A stretch of DNA of 64,000 nt from Pseudomonas sp. FEN (lineage in GTDB: Bacteria; Pseudomonadota; Gammaproteobacteria; Pseudomonadales; Pseudomonadaceae): positions 884,001 through 948,000 of the forward strand of contig NZ_CAJFDC010000036.1 of assembly GCF_904067045.1 (NCBI RefSeq). Direction: 5' to 3'. The position numbers and the translations under genes are program-made. The notes below the pieces were generated by a model. The model saw only the letters and a program-made list of their open reading frames with translations. It searched no databases and was not told the DNA's origin. Below, one piece after another: positions 51,127 through 59,628 of this stretch; position 1 is the stretch's first letter, and every line of letters begins with the position of its first letter.

Positions 51127-54100
51127 ATGATGACATCTCCTGCCCCCAGCCCAAACGACCTGACTCATTTCGCGCTCATCAAGGATCATTTGCCCTCATG
51201 GCTGATCGATGCCCCCCAGGCGCAACGCAGCGCCTTGCGCCAGAGCCTGATCGCCAGTTGCCATTCCCGGCACGACGTCCAGCAGGTACTGGCAAAATTG
51301 CAATCTCCCGAGCAATTCGTCAGGCCGCTACTGGAACAGGCCATCGCTTTCAACTTCCGACTCAGCCTGGATGTCGAGCAGGCGACCTTCGTTCACGTAC
51401 GTAAAAACGGCTATTTCTTCGGATTGATATCGGTTCAGGGCGAGAGCACCGAGCAAACGTTGTTATCCGCCGCCTTGAGCAACTTCGACAAATCGCTCAC
51501 CAGCGCCGACACCTTCGGCGCGGGCTCGGGGATTTACTCGGCGCCCAGAGCCCGAGGCAGCAGAACCCACATCAAACCCGAAGAGTTTGCCCTGGTCTGC
51601 CGCCGCCTCGACTTCGGCAGCCTTTACCAAGCCCTCCTGCGCGCAATTCTCCAGCCCCCCGTCCAGGCGGATGCCGAGCAGGCGAGCAGCGTCCGGGACG
51701 TACTGATCAAGGGTTACACAGACGCCTTCGCCGTGACGATACATCTGGCCGGAATCAAGGGTGACATCTCAATAGCCCAGTACCGGGTCCTGCTCAAGGT
51801 GCTGAGCAACAGCCATGTCGTCAGATATGGCACCCACCCCTACTCGCGGCTCAAATTCCTCGGCCTGGACCTCAGCGAGGTGCTGGTCATCGGACTCGAC
51901 GCCGAGGAAGGGACGCACCCCTGCATCGTCTACATACCGCAGGATCCGATCAGCCCCTTGGCGCGCTACGACTCACTCAAGCATTTCGAAGAGGCGTTAA
52001 GCAACAGACTGCTGGCGCACAGCTATGCCCATTTCTTTTCGCGATTCCTTCCCAGCAGCGATCAAGAAACACCGCTCAAGCAGATTATCAAACGTGCCTT
52101 GTGGCAAAAATGGAGACCAAAGCCCGCCGTTCCGGCGCCTGATCCATCGCTGCTGACGCTGCACCCCGTGAAAGGCAACGTATTCAAAAGCCTGCACGAG
52201 CAGCGCGTCCGACAGATCGAACGTCATGGGCGGGAAGCGGCCATCCCCACATCGGATATCGACACCCAAGCCCGTCAACGCCTACTGCAAGCATACGAAA
52301 AGGCCGGCCTGAGCACATTGGCCCTGGCAGTGTCGTTCATGCCGCTGATAGGCGAGGTCCTGTTGATCTCCAGCGGGGTACAACTGATCACTGAGGTGTA
52401 TCAGGGGTTCGATGCCTGGAGACGCCATGAGAAGGTTGAAGCGCTCAACGACCTGATGGACATCGCCGAGCAGGTGGCGCTCATGGGTGCCAGCGCGGGC
52501 GCCATCAAGACAGGCCGGTTCGTCAACTCGCTGATTCGCGTCAAACCCTCGACCGGTACGTCCTGTTTGTGGAAACCGGACCTGCTGCCCTATCGCCAAC
52601 CCGTTGAACTGCCCGAAGCGCTGACCCCCGATGAACAGGGCTTGTACAACTACCAGGACAGGCACTACCTGTCACTGGACGAGCAACTCTATGAGGTGAG
52701 CGCGGCTGGCGATCCCCGCGCATGGTCCATTCGACACCCCTCCGACCCACGGGCCTATTCACCCCCCTTGCTGGAAAACGGCGCAGGAGCCTGGCGTACC
52801 TCGTATGAAAAACCACAAGACTGGGATGACTTGAAGCGGCTAAAACGATTGGGGCCGATTGCATCGGGCCTCCAGCACGAGGATCTGGCGCCGATCCTGC
52901 ACGCCAGCGCCACCGATTCGAAGCTGTTGCTGCAACTGCATCTCGATAACCAATCGCCACCGGCACAACTGGTCGACACCTTGAAACGCTTCCGCCTCGA
53001 CCGGCAAACCCAGCGTCAGCGCTTGCTGGGAAGTCCTCCCGACAGCGGCAGCACTAGCCCTTCCGTTGTCGCCGAGCCGAACGCATCGCAACACTTCGAG
53101 AGCCTTTATCGAAACAGCGAGCACATCGACGGTCCTCTGCGCGAACAGATCCGACAGGATCTTCCGACCTTACCCAAAAGCTATGTGCAAGCCTTGGAGA
53201 AATCCATCGCTCCCGCCGAAGAACAACAAATCCTGCGGCAGAAAAGCTTGCTGCCCTATTTGAAAGACGAAGCCGAGCTCTCAATGCAGAATGTGGACAC
53301 CGCTCGACTTTATGAAGGTCTTTATCTACCCACGACATTCAATCCGGCCTCGGACCAACTGGCGTTCCACACCCTTGAAGCGCTACCCGGCTGGTCCGGC
53401 GACGTTCGCCTGGAACTGTATGCAAACTCGCTGGCCGAGCCTCCTCTGGGTAGCGTCGGGAACCCCGGGGCAACCACCATCAGGCGCCTGCTGCGTGAAG
53501 GCTCTCGCTATCGGGTCTACGCTGCCGACGGTCGGCAAACCCTCGCGCCGAACGATCTCTACTCGGCCATCCGACAAGCCCTGCCCGACACCGAACTCGA
53601 CAACCTGGGCGCCATGGGCCCGGATCGCAACATGGCCCTCAAGCAGGTACTGATCCGCAAGCTCACACAGTTGACCTCCTCGCCAACTGTCGTACGCCAG
53701 ATCCCAACGCTTGCGTCCTCCGTGCCTTACCACCCCGGTATCGCGCTGGATACTCACTTCGCGCTGAAAACACCGCCGAGCGACCTGACTCCGGTGGGCG
53801 ACGGCCTGTACCGGAACGCCTTCTTCCGGCACTACATCCAGGAGCAGGGTCGCTATTACCAGGTCGAGTCTTCAGACCTTGGCTGGAAACTGATCGATGC
53901 CCGCAGCCCTTTCCGCTGCTATCGCCCGGTAATACAACGCAAGGCTGGCACCTGGGAAATCAACACGGACATCGGTTTGAAAGGTGGAGCGCCGGGACCG
54001 GGCCAAAGCAAGATCGAGCTGGTGGAAAGTGAAGCCGAAATGGTCTCGGCGCTTGAGTACGTCAAGCCCGAGCCCTTCACCGCCGAAGACCTGCAGCGCA

Positions 54101-54834
54101 TGAAAGTCATCAAATCCTATCAGCGCGCGCCCAACAGAATGGGCGACTATGACCGTGTGAATAATGGCCGCTATCCATTGAGGGGGCTGTCGGGCAACCC
54201 GCTGCGCATCAAAAAAATCCAGCATATGAGTGAAATCAGCGAATCGGGAATACGCTACCCGGCCAAGGATATCCTGCCGTATTTGAAATGGGAGGCCCAC
54301 GAACAGGTCGCCAAGCTGTACGAGGAGAAGCTGCTACTGCGGGAGTTCACCGAACAGGACGCCAAGTTTCCCCAGGAGCAAAGCATGATCGGTCAAGCCA
54401 TGGTCGTGGCCAGAAAACCACTGGAAGCCGGAGAAGCCATCGGCGTGTATGGCGGTGGTTTTATTCCGTTTCACGTCAGCAATGCCCGCCAGGATCCGTT
54501 TGTGATCGACATTTTGCCCGACCCGCTGCCCAGCAGGCCGAAATGGGATCGACTGATGCTGTCGGGAGACAACATCATTTCGCGGATCAATTCCATTTTC
54601 GAATACGAGGAAAACTTCCCGGTCCGGCAAGCCACTGGCGGCTACAACGTCGAAGGCGCGGTGTTTCCCGTCGATGTCGATATCGGCGACGGTCGCCTTG
54701 AGTCGTTCCGCCTGAACACCTTCTTCACCACCCGGGCGATTCCCGCCGATGAAGAACTGCGCTGGAATTACGGTTATACCGAAGCAGGGGTTCGCACCCT
54801 ATTCGCGCCCCCCGAAGAAACACCGCGAACCTGA
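51127..54834 (+). CDS. Large dermonecrotic-toxin-like (DUF6543-type) protein with C-terminal SET-like domain
   Basis: A 1235-residue protein. Residues about 20-110 (LIKDHLPSWLIDAPQAQRSALRQSLIAS, FVRPLLEQAIAFNF) match the start of the DUF6543 trunk found in Pseudomonas NEL-type E3 ligase toxins and FitD-like proteins. A hydrophobic segment at about 395-435 (LSTLALAVSFMPLIGEVLLISSGVQLI) could insert into membranes. Residues 750-860 carry the LPGWSGDVRLELYANS ... ALPDTELDNLG block shared by that trunk. The C-terminus (about 1085-1220) is not a ubiquitin ligase. It reads GQAMVVARKPLEAGEAIGVYGG, NIISRINS, NVEGAVFPVDVDI and FFTTRAIPADEELRWNYGY, the order and pattern of a SET lysine-methyltransferase domain, with Tyr1215 at the catalytic position. 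No signal peptide; no immunity or secretion gene adjacent. Confidence 0.85.
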   Translation: MMTSPAPSPNDLTHFALIKDHLPSWLIDAPQAQRSALRQSLIASCHSRHDVQQVLAKLQSPEQFVRPLLEQAIAFNFRLSLDVEQATFVHVRKNGYFFGLISVQGESTEQTLLSAALSNFDKSLTSADTFGAGSGIYSAPRARGSRTHIKPEEFALVCRRLDFGSLYQALLRAILQPPVQADAEQASSVRDVLIKGYTDAFAVTIHLAGIKGDISIAQYRVLLKVLSNSHVVRYGTHPYSRLKFLGLDLSEVLVIGLDAEEGTHPCIVYIPQDPISPLARYDSLKHFEEALSNRLLAHSYAHFFSRFLPSSDQETPLKQIIKRALWQKWRPKPAVPAPDPSLLTLHPVKGNVFKSLHEQRVRQIERHGREAAIPTSDIDTQARQRLLQAYEKAGLSTLALAVSFMPLIGEVLLISSGVQLITEVYQGFDAWRRHEKVEALNDLMDIAEQVALMGASAGAIKTGRFVNSLIRVKPSTGTSCLWKPDLLPYRQPVELPEALTPDEQGLYNYQDRHYLSLDEQLYEVSAAGDPRAWSIRHPSDPRAYSPPLLENGAGAWRTSYEKPQDWDDLKRLKRLGPIASGLQHEDLAPILHASATDSKLLLQLHLDNQSPPAQLVDTLKRFRLDRQTQRQRLLGSPPDSGSTSPSVVAEPNASQHFESLYRNSEHIDGPLREQIRQDLPTLPKSYVQALEKSIAPAEEQQILRQKSLLPYLKDEAELSMQNVDTARLYEGLYLPTTFNPASDQLAFHTLEALPGWSGDVRLELYANSLAEPPLGSVGNPGATTIRRLLREGSRYRVYAADGRQTLAPNDLYSAIRQALPDTELDNLGAMGPDRNMALKQVLIRKLTQLTSSPTVVRQIPTLASSVPYHPGIALDTHFALKTPPSDLTPVGDGLYRNAFFRHYIQEQGRYYQVESSDLGWKLIDARSPFRCYRPVIQRKAGTWEINTDIGLKGGAPGPGQSKIELVESEAEMVSALEYVKPEPFTAEDLQRMKVIKSYQRAPNRMGDYDRVNNGRYPLRGLSGNPLRIKKIQHMSEISESGIRYPAKDILPYLKWEAHEQVAKLYEEKLLLREFTEQDAKFPQEQSMIGQAMVVARKPLEAGEAIGVYGGGFIPFHVSNARQDPFVIDILPDPLPSRPKWDRLMLSGDNIISRINSIFEYEENFPVRQATGGYNVEGAVFPVDVDIGDGRLESFRLNTFFTTRAIPADEELRWNYGYTEAGVRTLFAPPEETPRT

Positions 54835-54844
54835 AAGCCGACTC

Positions 54845-54857
54845 GCGAAGCGTTCGC
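54845..54857. terminator. Short palindrome between convergent toxin and dnaB genes
   Basis: GCGAAGCGTTCGC forms a 5-bp stem in the 24-bp gap between the two stop codons. There is no T run, so terminator function is uncertain. Confidence 0.3.
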
Positions 54858-54858
54858 C

Positions 54859-56256
54859 TTACTCGTCGTCGTCGAAGTTGTAGCTGCCCGGTGCCAGGTT
54901 CTCGAAGCGCGTGTACTTGCCGATGAAGGCCAGGCGGATAAAGCCGATCGGGCCGTTCCGCTGCTTGCCGATGATGATTTCGGCGATGCCTTTATGCTCG
55001 GTTTCCGGGTGATAGACCTCATCGCGGTACACGAACATGATTACGTCGGCATCCTGCTCGATCGCTCCGGATTCGCGCAAGTCGGAGTTTACCGGGCGCT
55101 TGTTCGGGCGCTGTTCGAGGGAACGGTTGAGCTGGGACAGGGCCACCACCGGGCAGTTGAATTCCTTGGCCAGGGCCTTGAGGGAACGGGAAATCTCGGA
55201 AATCTCGTTGGTCCGGTTGTCGCCGCTGGAACCGGGGATCTGCATCAACTGCAGGTAGTCGATCATGATCAGGGCGATATCGCCGTGCTCGCGCACCAGA
55301 CGCCGAGTCCGCGCGCGCATTTCCGACGGACTGATACCCGCCGTATCGTCGATGAACAGCTTGCGGTCGTTGAGCAGGTTGACCGCCGAGGTCAACCGTG
55401 GCCAGTCGTCGTCTTCCAGGCGCCCGGCGCGGACCTTGGTCTGGTCGATCCGGCCCAGCGAGGAGAGCATACGCATGATCAGCGATTCGCCTGGCATCTC
55501 CAGGGAGTACACCAGCACCGCCTTGTCGCTGCGCAGTACCGCGTTCTCCACCAGGTTCATGGCGAAGGTGGTCTTACCCATCGACGGACGACCGGCGACG
55601 ATGATCAGGTCGGACGGTTGCAGGCCGCTGGTCTTCTCGTCGAGATCGGTGTAGCCGGTGGACAGGCCGGTGATCGCGTTGTCGGTGTTGAACAGCGTAT
55701 CGATGCGGTCGATGGCCTTGGTCAACAGGTCGTTGACGCTCACCGGACCGCCAGTCTTGGGCCGCGCCTCGGCGATCTGGAAGATCTGTCGCTCGGCCTC
55801 GTCGAGAATCTCCGCCGCGGTCCGCCCTTCCGGGTTGAACGCGTTGTCGGCGATTTCGGTGCTGATGCCGATCAATTGGCGCAAGGTCGCCCGTTCCCGA
55901 ACGATCGCGGCATAGGCCTTGATGTTGGCCACCGACGGAATGTTCTTCGCCAACTCCGTCAGATAGGCCAGACCGCCGACCTGCGAGGTCTGCCCTTCCT
56001 GGTCCAGTTGCTCGGCCAGGGTGACCACGTCGATCGGCTTGTTCTGATCGGCGAGCTTGGCGATCGCACGGAAAATCAGGCGATGGTCATGTCGATAGAA
56101 GTCGCCGTCCGAGACTTGATCGAGCACGCGCTCCCAGGCGTTGTTGTCCAGCATCAGACCACCGAGCACGGCCTGTTCGGCCTCGATGGAATGCGGCGGC
56201 ACCTTCAGCGCGGCGGTTTGCAGATCGTATTGCTCAGGAGCGGAGATATCGTTCAT
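54859..56256 (-). CDS. dnaB: Replicative DNA helicase DnaB
   Basis: Hexameric 5'-3' helicase at the replication fork; 465 residues. N-terminal primase-interacting domain (PPHSIEAEQAVLGGLMLDNNAWERV), linker, and RecA-like motor with Walker A IIVAGRPSMGKTTFAMNL, Walker B IALIMIDYLQLM, DnaB motif H4 RSLEQRPNKRPVNSDLRESGAIEQDADVIMFVYRDE, and a C-terminal acidic FDDDE. No intein. Start 56256 is the inner ATG of the frame. It follows rplI by 115 bp in the same direction, the standard gammaproteobacterial order rpsF-rpsR-rplI-dnaB. Confidence 0.98.
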   Translation of the reverse strand: MNDISAPEQYDLQTAALKVPPHSIEAEQAVLGGLMLDNNAWERVLDQVSDGDFYRHDHRLIFRAIAKLADQNKPIDVVTLAEQLDQEGQTSQVGGLAYLTELAKNIPSVANIKAYAAIVRERATLRQLIGISTEIADNAFNPEGRTAAEILDEAERQIFQIAEARPKTGGPVSVNDLLTKAIDRIDTLFNTDNAITGLSTGYTDLDEKTSGLQPSDLIIVAGRPSMGKTTFAMNLVENAVLRSDKAVLVYSLEMPGESLIMRMLSSLGRIDQTKVRAGRLEDDDWPRLTSAVNLLNDRKLFIDDTAGISPSEMRARTRRLVREHGDIALIMIDYLQLMQIPGSSGDNRTNEISEISRSLKALAKEFNCPVVALSQLNRSLEQRPNKRPVNSDLRESGAIEQDADVIMFVYRDEVYHPETEHKGIAEIIIGKQRNGPIGFIRLAFIGKYTRFENLAPGSYNFDDDE

Positions 56257-56371
56257 GGCCACTTGAAATCAGGGGGTGGGTGCAACAAAACAAAAGGCAC
56301 GACCTGAATGAACAGAGTCGTGCCCGATGTTAACCGCCTGGCGAGCAAGTCGCCAGACGCTTGGGTGCTGC

Positions 56372-56818
56372 TTAAGCAGCCACCACGACAACGCGTACGG
56401 TTGCTTCGACTTCGGCGTGCAGGTGCACGGCCACGTCGAATTCACCCACGTTACGGATGGTGCCGTTCGGCAGACGCACTTCGCTTTTTGCCACTTCAAC
56501 GCCGGAGGCGGTCAGGGCATCAGCGATGTCGTGGGTGCCGATCGAACCGAACAGCTTGCCTTCGTCACCGGCGGTGGCAGTGATAGTCACTTCCAGCTCA
56601 GCCAGTTGGGCGGCGCGCGATTCAGCCGAAGCTTTCTTGTCTGCTGCGGCTTTTTCCAGCTCAGCGCGACGCTCTTCGAACGCAGCCAGGTTGGCGGCGG
56701 TCGCAGCGGTGGCTTTGCCGAATGGCAGCAGGTAGTTACGGCCGTAACCGGCCTTAACGTTTACCTTATCGCCCAGGTTGCCCAGGTTGGCGATTTTTTC
56801 CAGAAGGATCAGTTGCAT
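56372..56818 (-). CDS. rplI: 50S ribosomal protein L9
   Basis: Binds 23S rRNA at the base of the L1 stalk. The 148-residue protein starts MQLILLEKIANLGNLGDKVNVKAGYGRNYLLPFGKA, the L9 signature, then has the long connecting helix (about residues 40-75) and the C-terminal domain ending VVVVAA. Ribosome site GAGGAT is upstream of the ATG. Preceded by the DUF2232 membrane protein gene, 19 bp away. Confidence 0.98.
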   Translation of the reverse strand: MQLILLEKIANLGNLGDKVNVKAGYGRNYLLPFGKATAATAANLAAFEERRAELEKAAADKKASAESRAAQLAELEVTITATAGDEGKLFGSIGTHDIADALTASGVEVAKSEVRLPNGTIRNVGEFDVAVHLHAEVEATVRVVVVAA

Positions 56819-56837
56819 GTGGAAATCCTCTTAACTT

Positions 56838-57740
56838 TTAACCTTCACCGTTCGCGGAACCGTTATCGGCATCTTTCGACGCCAGGCGTCCGCGAAAATC
56901 AATCAGGCTGTCGACAATGGCCAATACCATGAGCAACGGACCGAGCAAGTGCATGAAAGGCACCAGCGTGACGTACATCCCCACCAGCCAGAAACTGGCC
57001 AGTTTCTTCTGCGCCACCAGCCCGTGAATCAGGGCCAGGCCAGCGAAGACCAGCGGAACACTGCACAGTGGCAACAGAATCAATGCATGCACGCCGATAA
57101 ACGGTGCGACAAACATGACGGCCAGCAGCGACAGCGCCACTTTCTTGGGGATCCGGATCGCGCGAAACTCGCGCCCGAAACCACCGGGGTTGTACAACAA
57201 CGCTTGCCAATAGCGCCCAAGAATCAGGCACATGACACTAAAGACCTGCAACGAGATCGCCGTCGAGGTGATCAACAGGGGCACGGCCAGTGAAGCGAGG
57301 AATGCTCGCTGGTCTACCGAAAGCTTGTGGTAGACCTCACCGAGGGCCAGCGGCACGACTTGTTCAAACGTCTGCGCCAACCCTTCGATGAAGGGACTGA
57401 AAATCGTCCCCAAACTCACCGCACATACCAACCCTACAGCCATGCTGGCCAGCAGCACGCGGTTCCAGGAGTAGCCTGCGCGTAAAACCAGCGCCAGGCT
57501 GCAAGACCCGAGCAGCACCAAAAGGGCCGTGGGATCTTTCTGGATGTTGAAGTGCCAGAACAGCAGCACCGACAACACACCCAGACCAATGACGCCAAGG
57601 GCGTCCGAACCGCGCCGCAGGAGCACAAGGCATCCGGCGGCGGCACTCAACCAGAACAACAGCGGCAATGCCGCAGATCCGGCCACGACGAGCATGGCCT
57701 GCATACGTCCGCGCATGATGAATCCAGCTAAGGCGCGCAT
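56838..57740 (-). CDS. DUF2232/YybS-like polytopic membrane protein
   Basis: A 300-residue inner-membrane protein with about eight membrane segments and a short charged tail (SKDADNGSANGEG). The stretch GVHALILLPLCSVPLVFAGLALIHGLVAQKK fits the DUF2232 (YybS-like) family, which is often encoded between rpsR and rplI in pseudomonads. Function unknown; location in a ribosomal operon is conserved but does not by itself imply a translation role. The start is ATG 57740; the basic head MRALAGFIMRGRMQ suggests N-in topology. Confidence 0.85.
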   Translation of the reverse strand: MRALAGFIMRGRMQAMLVVAGSAALPLLFWLSAAAGCLVLLRRGSDALGVIGLGVLSVLLFWHFNIQKDPTALLVLLGSCSLALVLRAGYSWNRVLLASMAVGLVCAVSLGTIFSPFIEGLAQTFEQVVPLALGEVYHKLSVDQRAFLASLAVPLLITSTAISLQVFSVMCLILGRYWQALLYNPGGFGREFRAIRIPKKVALSLLAVMFVAPFIGVHALILLPLCSVPLVFAGLALIHGLVAQKKLASFWLVGMYVTLVPFMHLLGPLLMVLAIVDSLIDFRGRLASKDADNGSANGEG

Positions 57741-57776
57741 GCATTCAATCCTTTACTGCGTGTCGACTGCCCGGTC

Positions 57777-58007
57777 TCAGCGGCCGTGGCTGTCGGTGTA
57801 GGCCAGCAGGGCCAGGAAGCGGGCGCGCTTGATAGCGGTGGCCAGCTGACGCTGATAACGAGCTTTGGTACCGGTGATACGGCTTGGAACGATTTTGCCG
57901 GTTTCGGATACGTAGGCTTTCAGGGTGTTGAGATCTTTGTAATCGATCTCTTTCACGTCTTCAGCGGTGAAGCGGCAGAATTTACGACGACGGAAGAAAC
58001 GTGCCAT
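57777..58007 (-). CDS. rpsR: 30S ribosomal protein S18
   Basis: Seventy-six residues: [72 protein letters not shown] in outline, the S18 family throughout. S18 pairs with S6 on the platform of the small subunit. AGGAGC precedes the ATG. It lies 28 bp after rpsF. Confidence 0.98.
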
Positions 58008-58035
58008 GTAATTGGCTCCTCAAAAGGTCCGTGGA

Positions 58036-58458
58036 TTACTCGTCAGCGTTATCGCTGGCGTCGCTGTCATCACCCTCAACGCCATCGGCGTCGGAATGCT
58101 CAGGACGGTCGCGACGCTCACGGCGCTCACTGCGGTTTTCTTCAGCCTTGAGCATCTCGGACTGGCCGGTAACGGCTTCGTCGCGACGGATGACCAGGTT
58201 ACGGATCACAGCATCGTTGTAGCGGAAGTTGTCTTCCAGCTCGGCCAGGGCCTTGCCAGTGCATTCAACGTTCAGCATCACGTAGTGAGCCTTGTGAACA
58301 TTGTTGATTGCATAGGCCAGTTGACGACGGCCCCAGTCTTCCAGACGGTGGATTTTGCCGCCGTCTTCTTCGATCAGCTTGGTGTAACGCTCTACCATGC
58401 CGCCGACTTGTTCGCTTTGATCCGGGTGGACCAAAAAGATGATTTCGTAATGACGCAT
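58036..58458 (-). CDS. rpsF: 30S ribosomal protein S6
   Basis: A 140-residue protein starting MRHYEIIFLVHPDQSEQVGGMVERY, with the RNA-recognition-like S6 fold and a glutamate/arginine/aspartate-rich C-terminal tail (SERRERRDRPEHSDADGVEGDDSDASDNADE). Tails of this kind are substrates for RimK glutamylation in some bacteria (known), here possible because it ends in acidic residues. The upstream leader has AACCCGTAAGGAGC just before the ATG, similar to the S6:S18-binding leader that autoregulates this operon elsewhere; I could not verify its fold. Confidence 0.97.
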   Translation of the reverse strand: MRHYEIIFLVHPDQSEQVGGMVERYTKLIEEDGGKIHRLEDWGRRQLAYAINNVHKAHYVMLNVECTGKALAELEDNFRYNDAVIRNLVIRRDEAVTGQSEMLKAEENRSERRERRDRPEHSDADGVEGDDSDASDNADE

Positions 58459-58866
58459 GAATGCTCCTTACGGGTTGTAGCCTGCCGCTCAAAAACGGTC
58501 AGACAAGGAGTGAATGACACTTGTGTGTCTTGCCTGGAGTAGGCACAGATGCGCCAGCCATCACGGCAAGGGGCGCAATTGTAGAGAAGGGACGAGAGGG
58601 GTGCAAGACAATTGGTGATTATTTGAACAGCACCACCAGCCGATGCGCGCGCCCGTCCATGTGGAGGCAGGCAACCTTGTGGCCAGCGGGCTCGCCCGCG
58701 CTCGGCGGCGCAGCAGTCGCAAAGCCAGCTACCGCAATCTGTCTGACCGGGTCGGTTTTGCTGGTTTCAGGGGTGCTTCGCACCCCAGCGCGGGCAAGCC
58801 CGCTCGCCACAAGACCGCGCTCGGCTGAAAACTTGCGAACACGCCGGCATCGGCCAAGAGCTCGGA
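58459..58866. repeat. rpsF leader region and BIME before rlmB
   Basis: No gene. The right part up to about 58600 is the rpsF promoter/leader on the minus strand. A BIME spans 58679-58812: TGTGGCCAGCGGGCTCGCCC at the left, GGGCAAGCCCGCTCGCCACA at the right, with a central GGTGCTTCGCACC-like hairpin. Confidence 0.7.
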
Positions 58867-59628
58867 TCAGGTCTTCTTGGTAGCGGCCTTGACGCTGCGC
58901 TGGCGCAGCGCCTCGAACAGGCACACGCCAGTGGCCACGGAGACGTTGAGACTGCTGACGCTACCGGCCATCGGCAGTTTTACCAGATAGTCGCAATGCT
59001 CACGGGTCAGGCGGCGCATGCCCTTGCCTTCGGCGCCCATGATCAGGATGGTCGGGCCGGTCAGGTCCTGCTGGTACAGCTCCTGCTCCGCCTCCCCCGC
59101 CGTACCGACGACCCACAGGCCACGTTGCTGGAGTTTTTCCAGGGTCCGCGCCAGGTTGGTCACCGCCACCAGCGGAATCACTTCCGCCGCGCCACAAGCC
59201 ACCTTGCGCACCGCCGGCGTCAGGGTCGCCGACTTGTCCTTGGGCACCACCACCGCCAGCGCACCGGCCGCATCGGCGGTGCGCAGGCAGGCGCCGAGAT
59301 TGTGCGGGTCGGTCACGCCATCGAGCACCAGGATCAACGGCGCGCCTTCGGTGCGATCGAGCAGCTCATCGAGCATCGCCTCACCCCAGACCTGGCTCGG
59401 ACTCACATCCGCCACCACGCCCTGGTGCACGCCTTCAACCCAGGCGTCCATCTCGCGGCGCTCGGCCTGGCCGACCGACACGCGGTTTTCCGCGGCCAGC
59501 GCCAACAACACCTGGACCCGCGGATCACTGCGACCTTCGGCCAGCCAGATCTGCTTGACGCGCTTCGGGTGATGACGCAACAACGCCTCTACGGCGTGCA
59601 CGCCGTAGATTTTTTCCAACTGACTCAT
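58867..59628 (-). CDS. rlmB: 23S rRNA (guanosine-2'-O-)-methyltransferase RlmB
   Basis: SPOUT-class methyltransferase for G2251 of 23S rRNA. The 253-residue protein has the N-terminal substrate-binding domain (KIYGVHAVEALLRHHPKRVKQIWLAE) and the trefoil-knot domain with motifs LDGVTDPHNLGACLRTADAAGA, IMGAEGKGMRRLTREHCDYLVKLPMAGSVSSLNVSVATGVCLFEALRQR. Its ATG overlaps the stop of rnr by 4 bases, the usual coupled rnr-rlmB pair. Confidence 0.97.
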   Translation of the reverse strand: MSQLEKIYGVHAVEALLRHHPKRVKQIWLAEGRSDPRVQVLLALAAENRVSVGQAERREMDAWVEGVHQGVVADVSPSQVWGEAMLDELLDRTEGAPLILVLDGVTDPHNLGACLRTADAAGALAVVVPKDKSATLTPAVRKVACGAAEVIPLVAVTNLARTLEKLQQRGLWVVGTAGEAEQELYQQDLTGPTILIMGAEGKGMRRLTREHCDYLVKLPMAGSVSSLNVSVATGVCLFEALRQRSVKAATKKT

